This document shows, piece by piece, positions 21,441 to 34,599 of a stretch of DNA of 64,000 bases (positions are counted from its first letter, which is position 1; every line of letters begins with the position of its first letter). Position numbers and translations under genes: made by a program. A model generated the notes under the pieces. That model did not search any database and had not been told where the DNA came from. It saw only the letters and a list, made by a program, of their open reading frames with translations. Origin of the DNA: Calliopum simillimum (taxonomy: Eukaryota > Arthropoda > Insecta > Diptera > Lauxaniidae); the NCBI GenBank assembly GCA_951812925.1, contig OX638369.1, positions 42,899,061-42,963,060 of the forward strand. The letters run 5' to 3'.

Positions 21441-23735
21441 AAATTCGCAATAAATTTGTTTTATCTGGGCTGCCAATTTAGCACAAGACCAATAACATCA
21501 CCAGCAACAGCAAAAAATTTAACTGTTAAGGGGTCATCAATCACTAGTGAGTGGAATTTGCCAAGTTTTGTTGAAATGCGCTGAATGGTCTTGGAAGAGC
21601 ATCGATTTTATTTTTTTCATTCGCAAATGTAGCAGTAAAAATAAATTTGGTCTGAAAAAAAAATTAATGTGCTTCAATTTCAGTAGGAGTTCTTTTAATG
21701 TTGGTTTCTTTTTGGCACTATATGCCTGACTATTGTAAATTCAGCAGACAATTTATTCTTTTTATGTTGCTACGAACATTTATGGCAGCTCATTTGATTT
21801 TTAAACTGGCGGTATGGACTTAGCATTCTTTTTCGTCGAGAATGATGAAATGTGAATTCAATTCAGAAATTAATAGTAGAGAGCGATTAATAATTTTCTG
21901 AACCTAAGTAACTAAAACTATTTGTAAAAAAAAAATCTCTTTCAATTAAAAATGTCTCTCAAGTAGCGATTTCAAGATAGCACTTTCTTCATAGTACAAG
22001 GTGGAGCAAAAGCAATGTCATAATGTAAATTGGCTACCATTCTGTGGAAAATTTAAAAACTTTGAAATCAGTTTCGCTGATAGTTTATTTGAAAATTATA
22101 AATTGGATGTATTGAGTTGAAAAAATAATATCGGTCAAGGTCGAACTCCTGAGTTGATGCACGATGTGCTCGTTTTTTGGCATTTTGAATTGTTGAATGC
22201 AAAACATCTGGCTCCAAATTAAGTGGCTTGGTGTCAACTAATTCTTTACGTTTCAACTGTTATAATGCCAAAACACAATGATGAATACGTGTATTTGGAT
22301 GTGATTTGATTTTACGGTTTCTATTAGAACTAACGTCAGCGCGTTTAGTATGAATCACATACGCATAGTCGGTAGGTTTACTATATATTAACATCTCAAA
22401 TTAGAGTTAAGCATACATAAATATCACTTAATAGAATTTTAACAGTTTCATAAATATTCGTCTTGTAGAAAACATTAATTAGTTTTACCAAGCCATACAA
22501 AGTGAGTGTCTAAATATTTATCATTAAAATCGCACATTAATTGCTAATGTCGCCTTGCTTTCCAAAAAAGAAAACCCAAATCCTTAGCGCTAACGGATAT
22601 CTTTGCAATGGACAATAAAATAGTTAGCCTATATTTTTGCTTGTGCTCTAACGTGCCACAAAAAATTAAGTAAAACCAAGCAGTATAATGAAGTGTCATC
22701 ATCTTGGAATGAATGAAAACCTACAAATGAGCGCATTTTAACAGCCTATTAACGAAATATGTTAGGACATTAATTAGTTTATTTGAGACAACAACAAATA
22801 CACAAACACCAAATGAACATCAAGCATGTGTACTCAAACATATTTGGGGTATTATATCCCTTTTGAGTAGTACAAAAAGGCTCCACGTAAGGGAAAGTTT
22901 TTGCGCACAGCACATACATAGACATTAAGTTCAACTACAAAGCCCTTGGATATAATGATATACGCTGGCATGAAGAACTTTTCCAATTTATTTCTGTCAT
23001 ACATTGAGTGCTGTTTCATGGTACTGCAAAAAAAAAAAACAAGGATTCCAAGGATACAAACGACACATATGGTACATTTTAATTGGAGATTTAACGTTTT
23101 ATTATGTGTCACATTATTTCATTAAATTGATTTTTTTGTAGAAAAAAAAGTCACTTGTTTCTTTATCGTCTTGGAAAAGTAATTTTTTTACACAGTGGAT
23201 TAAATGAACAAGTTACAGAGATTTGCTAAACAGAAAAAATAAATTATGGTTACACTTGAGGAGGGAAAAGGTTTTTTTCAACAAGATAGCCAAAAAGACA
23301 TACGCTCAGACTCATAGATTTATTTTTATAAAGCATTTATTCAATTTCCAGATAATCGCAAAAAACCAAGGTCGCACGGAACAAAAATGGAATTGGTTTT
23401 CACGGTCAACAACTCAAACGACGATTTCAGGGGAACCTGGAGCAATATTTTAATGTGACTAGTTTTGGAATGTTGTGTATTGATGTCTTTTAAAAACTGT
23501 TTTAATTTTACTCAAAAATTAGTTATACTTTTTTTAATTCAACTTTAATCAGGGTCGCATGGGACATTTTTTTCCACCATACAAATTTTAAATTGAAAAA
23601 TCTTTCAAAAAACCAGGTTTTCCGGTGAAGGTGACTTCACTTTACCTTGTTAAGTTGACATGGCATCATCAATTTTTCCAAAGAATTTTAATTATCCGTA
23701 TACATTTTACAGGTGTACCAATTCTGATAAATTAT
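21441..23735. other. no recognised gene
   Basis: AT-rich. The minus frame 22256-22068 (LEPDVLHSTIQNAKKRAHRA) looks less random than its neighbours but I cannot name it. The words GGTCGCACGGAACA (about 23370) and GGGTCGCATGGGACA (about 23552) hint at a diverged phrase-type repeat. No terminal repeats seen. Confidence 0.3.
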
Positions 23736-23739
23736 GGAT

Positions 23740-23905
23740 TTTTATTTAGGGGCGTGGCATCGCCCATTTTTCTAGGGAACATTATTTATCCTGGCGCTCT
23801 GTTGTATCAAATCTCATATATGTGCGTTAAATATTTTCAGAGATGTGAGGAAGTGATTTTTGTGGGGGCGTGATAGCCCAATTTTTCCAAGCACACTTTA
23901 TTTGT
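23740..23905. repeat. two GGGGCGTGG-core monomers
   Basis: AGGGGCGTGGCATCGCCCAT at 23750 and GGGGGCGTGATAGCCCAAT at 23863 start similar sequence (ATTTTTC-A, then AACATTATTTAT-CTGG versus CACTTTATTTGTCTTGG). The two diverged units are about 111 bp apart. Confidence 0.6.
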
Positions 23906-26350
23906 CTTGGTGCTTATGTAAAAATCTCATCCATCTACGTTAAAAAGATTCGCATGATGACTTAAATTTTTGGCTCACTGTGGACCATTCTGTGGAAATG
24001 CCGATATAGAAAAATTTTACATAAAATTTTAATTGAATTAGAAATAAGAAGGTACATATTTCAACGTCTGATCATTATGTCGATAAGAAGCTTTTGACGT
24101 AATACTTTTTTTCAGACAAACTACTGGATCGTATTCAAAATTTGTAAAAGAACCACCCGAATGAAACTTCTTGACCAAAACATTTTTTTCTCGTGCATCC
24201 ATTTGGAGGCTTGTCTGATAATATTCTACGCTTTCGCTTTTGTCACAATTTCTTGCTTTGTACGATGATGATGATGATGGCTATGCATGCTAAGTATTAC
24301 AACATTTTGCGCCTTCCTCCGACCTCTACTCTGTTTTCTTTGTAATACTACATATTTATTGGTTTATTACTTCTTTTTTTTCTCATTACATATTCTTCGG
24401 TTAGTTAATATTTTTTCATTTCATTATAATTTTCTTTTAGTTCCAATATTCTTGTCACACGAGTAGTCACTATCGCAAACTTAAATACCATTAGTGTTAC
24501 CATCACTCTGGTCACTTGTTTTCTGTCGCTCTTGGTTAGTGTTGCAGCAACATATGTTGGTCATTAGTAGTGTTGGCGCTTGCTAGTTTGCTTTTGTGGA
24601 ATTTGTTGTTGTCGCCAGGCCCGTGCGCAAGATTTGCTCTTGGAGGGGATTTGTCATATAAGAAAACAAAGTAACACTTAATTTCCAAAGATCTTCCTGG
24701 TGGGTTTCAACTCCCAAAACTCACCCTGTGTGCTCGGAACTAGCTGTCGCCATTTTTATTATTACAGTTTTTTTTTTTTTTGTAATTCCTATTCCTTTCT
24801 GGCTTTTGCTTTTTCTATATCGTTTTTAATTAACTTTACTTTTATTTTTTTTACCACTTTGTTGCTACTGTTTATTGTTGTCATTATGTTTACACTTAGC
24901 AAAAAGAAATGTACCCTAATGGCTTATTTCTTGGCATAAAACTTATACTTCCCGTATACTAGAAAATGTGTTTTGACGTTGTTTTTATTTGGGAAGTATT
25001 AAAATGAGTTCTGGTGAGTTACTGGAAAACTACTATTAGAATTATGCTTACCTTTTTTTACGAATATATGTAAACATGTATAGTAAAGTTTATTTATGGG
25101 TCAAGACCCTTTTGAAACTTTATGTATTTCTCGAAGAAAAACTGCACGTAATTTTTTTGGATTAGATTTTCGAATTCGACCAAAGTCAAACAACTAAAGA
25201 GAGGCTCTGAATGAACTTCATAGAAGTTTCCTAAGGACTGCAGGTTGAAGTACCTCTTATAATCAAAGAACCTAAAAGGCATTTTCGATTGATGCTACAA
25301 CTGGAAATATTTCTAATTGCAACTTTTCAAAAATAATTTTTTTTTTTAAGTGTATAAATACATTAAATTTCCTCTTCACTGTCATTATTTCTTTTGTTAC
25401 ATTCATTTACCAATTAACTGGGTTAAGTGTCTAATAACATTGACAAAAACAACAAAACCAACATTAGTGCAGAACATCTACCACGCCGTTTTACTATGTA
25501 CTGACATTATGTCTATCTTCCCATTTCATCTTCCTGTCTGTCTCTCTATCTATTTGTCCATTCGTTCATTTGTCTGTCCGGCTGTCACTTTAATGCGGTT
25601 GATTGAACTTTTTGTTGCTGTCGATTTTCCAATAAAAATAGAAATTTTATTATTGCAACACGGGGCCCCATCTCTGCCAGAGCGCCACGCATGGGAAGTT
25701 GAATTCAATTTGTAAACGCGGCGCATGTGATGCCATTTGTATGCGTCGTATCAGCAATGTATCGGTCTGTGTGTCAATGTGTCATAGGTTTTTTATTTTT
25801 TATTTTTGTGCATATTTTCCACATCACTACTGGATTAATTGAGTGGGGGGTTGGGGGCTAATGAACAAGTCTGTATGAAAACAAGTCAAGCGTCATTCAA
25901 TTTTGTTATAGTCATTTTTCAGAAAATAGCACATACAAGTTTAATAACTTCAGATGCTACTGTTCTAAGTGCAAAATTTTCACTGGCCATATGGATCCTT
26001 GTTTTACTGAATACTCAAAAGACTTTGTATACGGAGCATAACATACGTAACCGTAAGCATTTTGCTTTTGCATCTCCAAATTCTTTAAACTTTTTTTCTT
26101 ATTGTACTAGTTGAGACTAGCATCCATGGTTTTTCCAATTTATCTTACCAATCCGTTCAAGAAAATTTTTACAAAAAATTCCAAAAAATTTTATTAAATA
26201 ATTTTGTAAAAAAATTTTTAAATCTCTATGATCACACTCTTCAATATTTTAAAAAACAGATTTTGATAAAACTTAATTTATTTGACAAATTTTAAGATTA
26301 TTAAAATTAAGATTACCAAACGATATTTTTTTTTTTTTTATGAACAAAAA
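23906..26350. other. no gene; possible conserved non-coding block at 25500-25740
   Basis: The stretch contains a (GAT)n run at 24266-24280 and AT-rich sequence. Bases 25500-25740 are of more balanced composition: TCTGTCCGGCTGTCACTTTA, TTCCAATAAAAATAG, and GGGGCCCCATCTCTGCCAGA. They are unlike the surrounding repeats, which suggests unique and perhaps constrained DNA. The 121-codon frame over it shows no protein motif and begins in AT-rich sequence. Confidence 0.3.
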
Positions 26351-26364
26351 AGTGAACAAAAGAG

Positions 26365-26790
26365 CACTGAAAAATTCTTCATTGACGGAAGAGGGTAAAA
26401 ATGTTCACCGACTCCTATTGATTTTGCCTCTCCAACATCTCTCTTAGTTTTACGTCCCCCTATTTTCCACCCCTTAAGGAGACTACCAGTCAAAATTTTT
26501 ATAAATATATCAAATAAATTCCGCATTGCAGAGACAGAGAAAAAATATTCACCGGCCCATATTAACTTTTCCCCTCCAACATTTTTCTCGAACATAAAAG
26601 TCCTTTCTTTCCACCCTTTAAGGGAGTTCCCATAGAAATTTTTGATAAAAATATTAAACAAATTCTCTATTGCTGGGAGAGAAGAAAAGGTTTACCGACT
26701 CAAATTAATATTTCCTCTTATTAATACTACCCCCATTTACCCATCTTTTAAGAGTCTTGCATGCTAAATTTAGATAGAAATATCAATTTT
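26365..26790. repeat. ~143-bp tandem repeat, three copies
   Basis: Corresponding words repeat at steps of about 142-146 bp: TTCACCGACTCC (about 26403), TTCACCGGCCC (about 26548), TTTACCGACTC (about 26690). The other shared words are CTCCAACATCT, CCACCCCTTAAGG and AAATTTTTATAAA. Bordered by AT-rich sequence, with no terminal repeats found. A fragment of the unit (CCCCTTAAGGGGTGG) continues at about 26800. Confidence 0.85.
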
Positions 26791-26829
26791 GTATGGGTGG
26801 CCCCTTAAGGGGTGGAAAAATGAGGGGAG

Positions 26830-28240
26830 CTTAAGAAGGTATGCGGCAGGCTAAAGGCTCATTGATTCAAAAAGTGTTCAAGTGGAAGCTATTTACAACT
26901 TCAGCAGAAGATATATTGAAATGTTTACTAAAAAAATTACAGAAAGCTATAGAATCAGTTGTCTATGTAGTAGAAAAAGGATTTTTCTAGATTCTGTCGA
27001 GAGGATCTGTCAAATCTTTCGTAATAAAACAAAAAATTTTTTTTAATATGGTTGAACAAACGATTTTTTAAGTAGTCAGTGATTAAGTATAGTACAGAAC
27101 GGCTAGGAGGAACCGATTTTAATTTCATGGAATATCACCGACGCAATTTCTTCTGAATTGGTATCTGAGAACTTTCAGATATAATATCCTTTTTTCTATA
27201 AAATCGTACGTGTAGCCGTTTTTGTGAAATCTCAGGTTGAAAATTGTACTAAAATTTCCATATATACCTGCCATATGGAAACTATACCATATGATTTTAA
27301 ACAAAAAAAAGCAAATTTATTAAAAAAAAATCACCAAAATCGGAGGTGTTCTTGAGAACGCCTGTTTTATGGCTTTATTGACTCCACTATTAAGTCAAAT
27401 GTAAAAATTAACATTATATTTCCGTCAACACTCAAAAATAACAAGAAAAAACAACAATAATATAAAATGTAAATGAAACCTAAACAAAAACAAAAAGAGA
27501 TAAAATGATTATGTTTATGAAAACTTAGGAGTAGACAAAGACAACAATAACACAATTGATGATGGCGATGGTGATGATACCAAACAAAATTTTATTCAAT
27601 GAATTAGAAAATTGATAAAACGCAAAAGAGATGCGTACAACAGAAACAACAACAAAAGCATTCCCAAATGAATAAATTTCTGAGAAAAATAAAAGGAAAC
27701 AAAAAAACAAATGAAAATTAATTTGAAAAAGAAAAAAGAAAATGAAAATTAAATAAAGAAGAAGGAACATTAAAGGGGAACCTTTTTCGCCCACATCAAC
27801 CGAATCTTATGGGTGGGGTTCTTTGCTAAAATTACAAAAATGCAAATCAAACTTATGAAAGAGAAGGAAAAAAGAAAGACCACAAATGAAGCATAATGAA
27901 AAATCAACAATAAAAGAGAACAAGTTTTAATATTTGATTGAAAAACCAAAAAGAAGAAATAATAATTTGTTTAATCAAGCAAAATTCTTTTATAATAAAA
28001 ACATAAATAAAAATTTATTGATTTCAAACACTTGAATAAACTGATTGCTTAAACACCTCGGAGGCAGGGAACATAATTTTCCCCAGCAGACTCTGCTTTC
28101 TGTTTTCTGTGACAACAAGAGATTTAAAATTCAGAGTTCACCGGATTATAGCGCAGAGATTATTTTTTTTTTTTTTTTTCAATGAATTCTCAAAATCAAA
28201 ATTGTGGGGTGAAATATTGGTTTTCATTCTATATAATATT
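26830..28240. other. no recognised gene
   Basis: AT-rich, with A-rich tracts at 27420-28000 and a T run at 28164-28180. Short frames on the minus strand (27367-27794) are Phe/Leu/Cys-rich products of A-rich complementary sequence. I see no supported feature. Confidence 0.4.
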
Positions 28241-28243
28241 TAT

Positions 28244-29505
28244 GAGTGATTCTCCAAAAAATGTACCATTCAATGTCACGGGGCTCAAAACCATGTTTAA
28301 GCTTATAATAAGTTATTTTAACTATTTAATACAGGTAATTAACCAGAGCTTCTTTACGAATAGCTTGATAAAAATAATTTCCAGTATTTTACTATTATTG
28401 GCATAAAGTGTTAAAAAACTCATTCTCCATCCTGTCCTTAAGCACTTCTTAGTGCAATTAGTTTGCCCGTTTCGCATATTACGTTATTTTCTAAAAAAAA
28501 AAATTTATACGATATTAATTGTGAATATATTTCAGCTACCGTTTTTCTGTGTAAACTTTTCGAAAATTTTTTTTTATATTGAATTGACAAACATAGAAGT
28601 TGGCCCCTCTCTTTAGATTATTGAGTAAATAGAGAACCAAAAGGCAAGAGAAAGAGGAGATTCATTGTATTTTCAGCTCGTCAGTTTTGGTTTTTCGATA
28701 GTGACAGTTCGTATGTTGTTTTTTTTAAAAGTTTAAAAATTTTGTAAAGAACGTAAGTGTGCATCATTCTCCACGTACTTTCATTATGATATTACTGTTT
28801 TTGCAACATTTCGTCATTCTCCGATTAATCATTCTCCGTTGTTTTTTTTAGCAGCATTTCATCATTCTCCGTTTAGTAACCCTCCACCTGGTTGGTTGCT
28901 ATATGCTAAACTATTTATTTAAAAAATAAGAATTAAAATTTTAATCTCATAGCGCATAAATAAACTTTTTCAAAATCCAACATAAATTTTTGGAGTTGCC
29001 ATCTGGCTATTTTCGAAAATTTTACTTTTTTTTGACTAATGTGAAATATTTGGTTTCAGAAACTCTCAGATAAACTTTTTTAAAATTTTACGAATTTTTC
29101 CGGCGTTGCCACCCGTTTTTTTTTTTTTTTTGTTGGTTATTTAAAAAAAAAAAAATTAATTTTAGTCTTTAAACTCTTAAATAAGTTTTTTAAAAAACCG
29201 ACAGAAATTTTGAGGGTTGCCACCAGGTTATTTTCAAAAATCTTATATAATTCTTCTTTATTCAATTTAGTCAAAAAAAATATAATATAAAATATAATCG
29301 AAAACTACCATGCGGCAACCCTAGACTTTGTTGGACTTTGCAAAAGTTTATTTAAGAGTTTTGAGACTAAAATTTTATTTTACTTTTTTAAATATAGCGT
29401 TTAAGCGAGACTTAAAAAAAACATATGGCAGTCCTCCAAATCAATAAAAAAACTAGGTGGGGACAAGAAAAGGCATGGTTTGTTAAATTTTTCGGAGAAT
29501 TAACC
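28244..29505 (+). mobile_element. TCATTCTCCG-family element, copy 1
   Basis: The left end GAGTGATTCTCCAAAAAATG and the complement of the right end (GGTTAATTCTCCGAAAAA at 29505) form imperfect TIRs. The word TCATTCTCC(G) recurs inside at about 28419, 28764, 28812, 28828 and 28862, and is also the core of the TIR. The right half repeats a ~100-bp motif with GTTGCCACCTGG or variants (about 28996, 29105 and 29216). No transposase is encoded. The target duplication is not clear. It is the family's best copy with copies 2 and 6. Confidence 0.75.
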
Positions 29506-29968
29506 ATATAAAAGGACATTTTGGTGGTTATGAGTAATCTGAGTGCTCTGTGAAATATCCGGCCGTACCATTGAAGTAACGCTTTTTCCACATAAAGCTA
29601 TTTGAATACCTCCAGAGAACATAAGAACTGGTAGGTTAGATAAGCAGCGTATTTGGATCTAGTCACCAAAACTACCGCAGGCTTCTTTTGACAACCCTGA
29701 AAAGGCTTTATTTAAGTCCATAGGCGAATGGTATTACCTACTGAGTGTCAACCCTTGGGAATAAAGCGTTCTGCTGTTTCGTCTTCTCATAATATATAAA
29801 CCTATCCCAAGTCATATGCTACATGGTACTTAAAATAATGATTTTTGCATTTCACTGCAAATAAAGGCATCAGTATCTTGGTACGACGAATTTTCAGCTT
29901 CTGCGAAACTACCGGCACAATGGTCGAAAACTCGAAATATTTTCCAAAATTCTGAAATTCGGTAATTA
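29506..29968. other. no recognised feature
   Basis: About 460 bp of mixed-composition sequence between two mobile elements. No motif or open frame of note. Confidence 0.4.
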
Positions 29969-31346
29969 GTACAATCATTTGGGAGAATAAAATGATGTTA
30001 CCTGGAAAGTTTTGCGGGATTTTTGCAAATGAGTTATTTTATAGATTTCGATGTCCTTTTTCAGAATTTCAACTTTGCTACCTCGAATAGTGTTCGCTCT
30101 CGCCGCCATATTGAAAAAATGGCGTCCAAAATCAGTTTTTTATAAATATCTCTTTAACGGTTACATTTATAGAAAAATATTGTGGAGTAATATTCTAGCT
30201 AATAAAATTTTCTATAAAAATGAACCTCCAATTGTTTTCGTACGACTTATAACTCAGGAGATATCCTAATTCAAAATTTGAAAAAAATTAGTAAATTGTG
30301 CATGCCGCTTATGAATAGGCACAGTGATGTGTTGAGCTTAAAATTACGATAACTCATGAACGGTGAGCCACACGTTTAAAGTAAAAATATTTGTTTATAG
30401 GGAATTACTTGCACTACAATCTACACATAATTTTTTTTTTCTAATGACCTATAATTTGGGAGATATTTTTTAAACAAAACTGAAATTTAGAAAAAAACCA
30501 TTTTTTCAAAATAGCACCAAAACGGTTCGACGTAGAAAAAAACATTTTCTTGCATTTTGTAAAACGTTTAATTCCCTATAAGAGTCTCTCCGAACTGTTT
30601 TTTCGTCCGACTTACCGTTCATGAAATATCGCATCTTGAAAATCATTCAAAATTGAACATTGTACTATGCGCACTACTATGTTTAGTTTTGAATGATTTT
30701 CAAGTTGCGATATCTCATGAAGGGTAAGTCTGACGAAAAAACACTTCGAAGAGATCCTTATAGGAAATTGAATGTTCTACAAAATGCGAGAAAATGTTTT
30801 TTTCTAGGACAAACCGTTTTGGAGCTATTTTGAAAAAATGGTTTTTTTCTAAGTTTCAGTTTTGTTTAAAAAATATCTCCCAAATTATAGGTCATTAGAA
30901 AAAAAAATCATAAGCAGATTGTAGTGCAAGTAATTCCCTATAAACAAATATTTTTACTTTAAACGTGTGGCTCACCGTTAATGAGTTATCGTAATTTTAA
31001 GCTCAACACATCACTGTGCCTATTCATAAGCGTCATGCACAATTTACTAATTTTTTTCAAATTTTGAATTAGGATATCTCCTGAGTTATAAGTCGTACGG
31101 AAATATTTAGCAGGTCATTTTTATAGAAAATTTTATAAGCTACAATATTTTTCTCTAAATGTAACGTTTAAAGAGATATTTGTAAAAAACTGATTTTGGA
31201 CGCCATTTTTCCAATATGGCGGCGCGAGCGAACACGACTCGAGGTAGCAAAGTTAAAATTCTGAAAGAGCACATCGATATCTATAAAATAACTCATTTGC
31301 AAAAATCCCGCAAAACTTTCCAGGTAAAACTACCAAATGACTGTAC
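29969..31346. mobile_element. 1.38-kb near-perfect palindrome element, copy 1
   Basis: The ends read GTACAATCATTTGG at 29969 and CCAAATGACTGTAC ending at 31346, each flanked by TA (29967-29968 and 31347-31348). The two halves are reverse complements almost throughout. The centre is a spacer of about 18 bases near 30665 (TGTACTATGCGCACTACT region) between CTTGAAAATCATTCAAAA and its complement. Long-TIR, TA-flanked and non-coding, it fits a Tc1/mariner-type fold-back MITE. A second, inverted copy lies 850 bp away. Confidence 0.92.
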
Positions 31347-31348
31347 TA

Positions 31349-32196
31349 CGTGTTGAGTTTTAGATGAAGCTGTTTTCAAATCTAAAATCTAATTTTCAAT
31401 CAACAAAATGGCGGAAAAATAGTGCTAAACTGCATCTTTTCTCACGTAAGTATGTAAGTAAATAGTTCTTGTAAACGAGATAAGAAGCTTCGAAATTGAA
31501 GAACATAATAAACGAACTTTTAATGAAAGATTTCATTTTGTTTTTATTATTTTTATTTGAATCTATCTATGGTAGGTTCCATGCAAAGTTTTCCGACGAA
31601 AAAGTTTCATCCTGGAAATGTATTCTTCAAGTGATTTCGATGACTTATTCAAATTTTTATAACATATGATTTTTTTTTTTTTTTTTTTCATTTACATCTA
31701 TGTTTCTACTTTACATATCGTATACCCCGAAATTTTTTGTCTCACTCAGACTCAAAATGATTGTTGAAGTATCCTTTGGTAGTCACAATATTTTCAGAGA
31801 CTTTATTATTGCCCATAGTGTTTAATATATCTGCACGGTAATTTGCATTTTTAAAGGCTGTTTAGTAGATGTATCGGGTTTGGCGGAATAGATTTCCGTA
31901 AAAATTTGAATGGGTCATTGGAAGCACTTCAAGAACATATATCCAGGGTAAAAACTGATTTTCATTTTTCGTCAAAAAATTAAGCATGCAGGAGAACTTT
32001 ATAATGAAACGAGTAGTTTTTTTACCACAGAGGTCTTTCCAGAGCAGATAAACGCACAAAAAAAAGTTCAAATTGATAACAACAAAAACTAAACCGGTTC
32101 GCTTTGCTATTATCAGATCAAGTTCCAAAATTCATATCTAATAGAAAGCGAAAAAAATGTCCCTACGTCTTTAGGAAAGATTTAATTTTGAAACAT
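31349..32196. other. spacer between the two palindromic elements
   Basis: Unique AT-rich sequence with a T run at 31670-31688. The minus frame 32128-31862 has no recognisable motif. Confidence 0.4.
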
Positions 32197-32198
32197 TA

Positions 32199-33588
32199 GT
32201 ACAGTCATTTGGTAGTTTTACCTGGAAAGTTTTGCGGGATTTCTGCAAATGAGTTATTTTATAGATTTGGATGTGCTCTTTCAGAATTTCAACTTTGCTA
32301 CCTCGTATCGTGTTCGCTCGAGCCGCCATATTGGAAAAATGGCGTCCAAAATTAGTTTTTTACAAATATCTCTTTAACGGTTATATTTAGAGAACAATTT
32401 TTCAGGACAATGTTGTAGCTTATAAAATTTTCTATAAAAATGACCTTTGAATTGTTTTCGTACGACTTATAACTCAGGAGATATCTTTATTCAAAATTTT
32501 AGAAATATTAGTAAATTGTGAATGCCACTTATGAGTAGGCACAGTGATGTGTCAAGCTTATAATTACGATAACTTATGAACGGTGAGTTGCATGTTCAAA
32601 ATAAAAACACCTATTTATAGGAAATAACTTTCGCTACAAGTTACATATTATTTTTTTTTCATATCATCTATAGTTAAGGAGATATTTTTCCCACAAATCT
32701 AAAATTTTGAAAAAAAATGTTTTTTCAAAATGGCTCCTAAACGGTTAATCCTAGAAAAAAAATTGTCCATGCAATTTGTAGAACGTTCAATTCCCTATAA
32801 GGGTCTCTTCGAGCTGTTTTTTCGTCAGACTTACCCTTCATGAGATATAGCGTCTTGAAAATCATTCAAAACTGAATATTGTTCTATGCGCCCTACTATG
32901 TTCAATTTTGAATGATTTTCAAGTCGCGATATCTCATGAAGGGTAAGTCTGACGAAAAAACAGCTCGAAAAGACTCTTATAGGGAATTGAATGTTCTACA
33001 AAATGCATTGACAATTTTTTTTCTAGGATTAACCGTTTAGGAGCCATTTTGAAAAAACATTTTTTTTCAAAATTTTAGATTTGTGGGAAAAATATCTCCT
33101 TAACTATAGATGATATGAAAAAAAAATAATATGTTACTTGTAGCGAAAGTTATTCCCTATAAATAGGTGTTTTTATTTTGAACATGCGACTCACCGTTCA
33201 TAAGTTATCGTAATTATAAGCTTGACACATCACTGTGCCTACTCATAAGTGGCATTCACAATTTACTAATTTTTCTAAAATTTTGAATAAAGATATCTCC
33301 TGAGTTATAAGTCGTACGAAAACAATTCAAAGGTCATTTTTATAGAAAATTTTATAAGCTACAACATTGTCCTAAAAAAATTTTCTCTAAATATAACCGT
33401 TAAAGAGATATTTGTAAAAAACTAATTTTGGACGCCATTTTTCCAATATGGCGGCTCGAGCGAACACGATACGAGGTAGCAAAGTTGAAATTCTGAAAGA
33501 GCACATCCAAATCTATAAAATAACTCATTTGCAGAAATCCCGCCAAACTTTCCAGGTAACATCATTTTTTTCTCCCAAATGATTGTAC
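32199..33588. mobile_element. 1.39-kb near-perfect palindrome element, copy 2
   Basis: Same family as 29969-31346, with ends GTACAGTCATTTGG at 32199 and CCAAATGATTGTAC ending at 33588, flanked by TA (32197-32198 and 33589-33590). The end variant with CTCCCAAATGATTGTAC is on the right here and on the left in copy 1, so the copies are inverted to each other. The centre lies near 32893. No coding content. Confidence 0.92.
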
Positions 33589-33590
33589 TA

Positions 33591-34597
33591 CATAGCGATA
33601 ACCCCATTGAGCAGTTAATTTTCATTTTCAACTACATATTTTCCACCTCGCTTAATTCGCACGACTCAACAATTTTACGCGCGAACTATTATCATCATCA
33701 CACCATCAATATCATCATAATTTGAGATGTTTGACAGTTTTTTTCTGTCAGACTGAATTTAAAATTATTTTAATAAATTTTATTTTCATTCACTTCATTC
33801 ATTCATTTCTTTTGTTTCCGATTTTGTTATCTTTTTTTTTCAAAAATAATTTCATGCCAAATTTATGTTTATGAATTTTGTTGCCAAGAACTACCTCAAT
33901 ATAAATGAAATAACAAGTTGTCGCGTCGTTTTTTATTCAAATGATTTAATTTTATTGTTTTTTTATTTTTATTTTGTATATTTGATTAATTTCGTTTCAT
34001 TTTATTTGAGTGTTTGTGCTTTGAAATCAAAAGAACTTACTTATGTTGGACAATTTATTTATTTGTAACTAATTTATATTTAACTCAGTCGTTAGATTCA
34101 TTAGTTGTCCGTGGATGCATATAATTTGGGGAAAACCCTTAATTCTTTGAACTGTTGTCTTATAACTTTGCGGTATTTTCAGCAAGTTCTTATCATATTA
34201 AATAAGTTTTTAATACTTCCGAGTAATAAGACACAAAAACAGAGACAATATGATAATATTTAATGGTAATCCCAAAATGTAATAGCATATTAATTATATG
34301 TTAATAGGAATACCAACAATTTTTTCATGAAAACATTTTCCTGATTTCTAGTTTTACACTTTTATATTTTTCGAATTTACTACAATTTGCAATTTTATTG
34401 GTTGGTCAAAATCATGATATGGAAAAATTTAAAATTCTTAGCGGTAAAAGATATCGTGAGTATAAAAAAAAATCTTCAATGTATTGTACTTGTCAGTGAC
34501 AAATAATCTGCGGAATCTAACGTTAAAATAACACTGTGAAACACAAAAATCAGATATTGATCTCGATAACATTTTTTTAATAATTCGGCTAGTTGAC
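33591..34597. other. no recognised gene
   Basis: Contains a short ATC-rich run at about 33690-33722 (ATCATCATCACACCATCA). Otherwise AT-rich with no terminal repeats or coding motifs. Confidence 0.4.
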
Positions 34598-34599
34598 TA

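Noticed and set aside
22068..22256. Minus-strand frame with LEPDVLHSTIQNAKKRAH
   Set aside because: Looks less random than its neighbours, but I recognise no family, start or splice context.
25350..25715. 121-codon plus-strand open frame
   Set aside because: Starts in AT-rich sequence and shows no family motif; better explained as chance over a GC-balanced non-coding block.
30051..30269. 72-codon frame in palindrome copy 1
   Set aside because: Lies entirely inside a palindromic non-coding element and is not shared as an open frame by copy 2.
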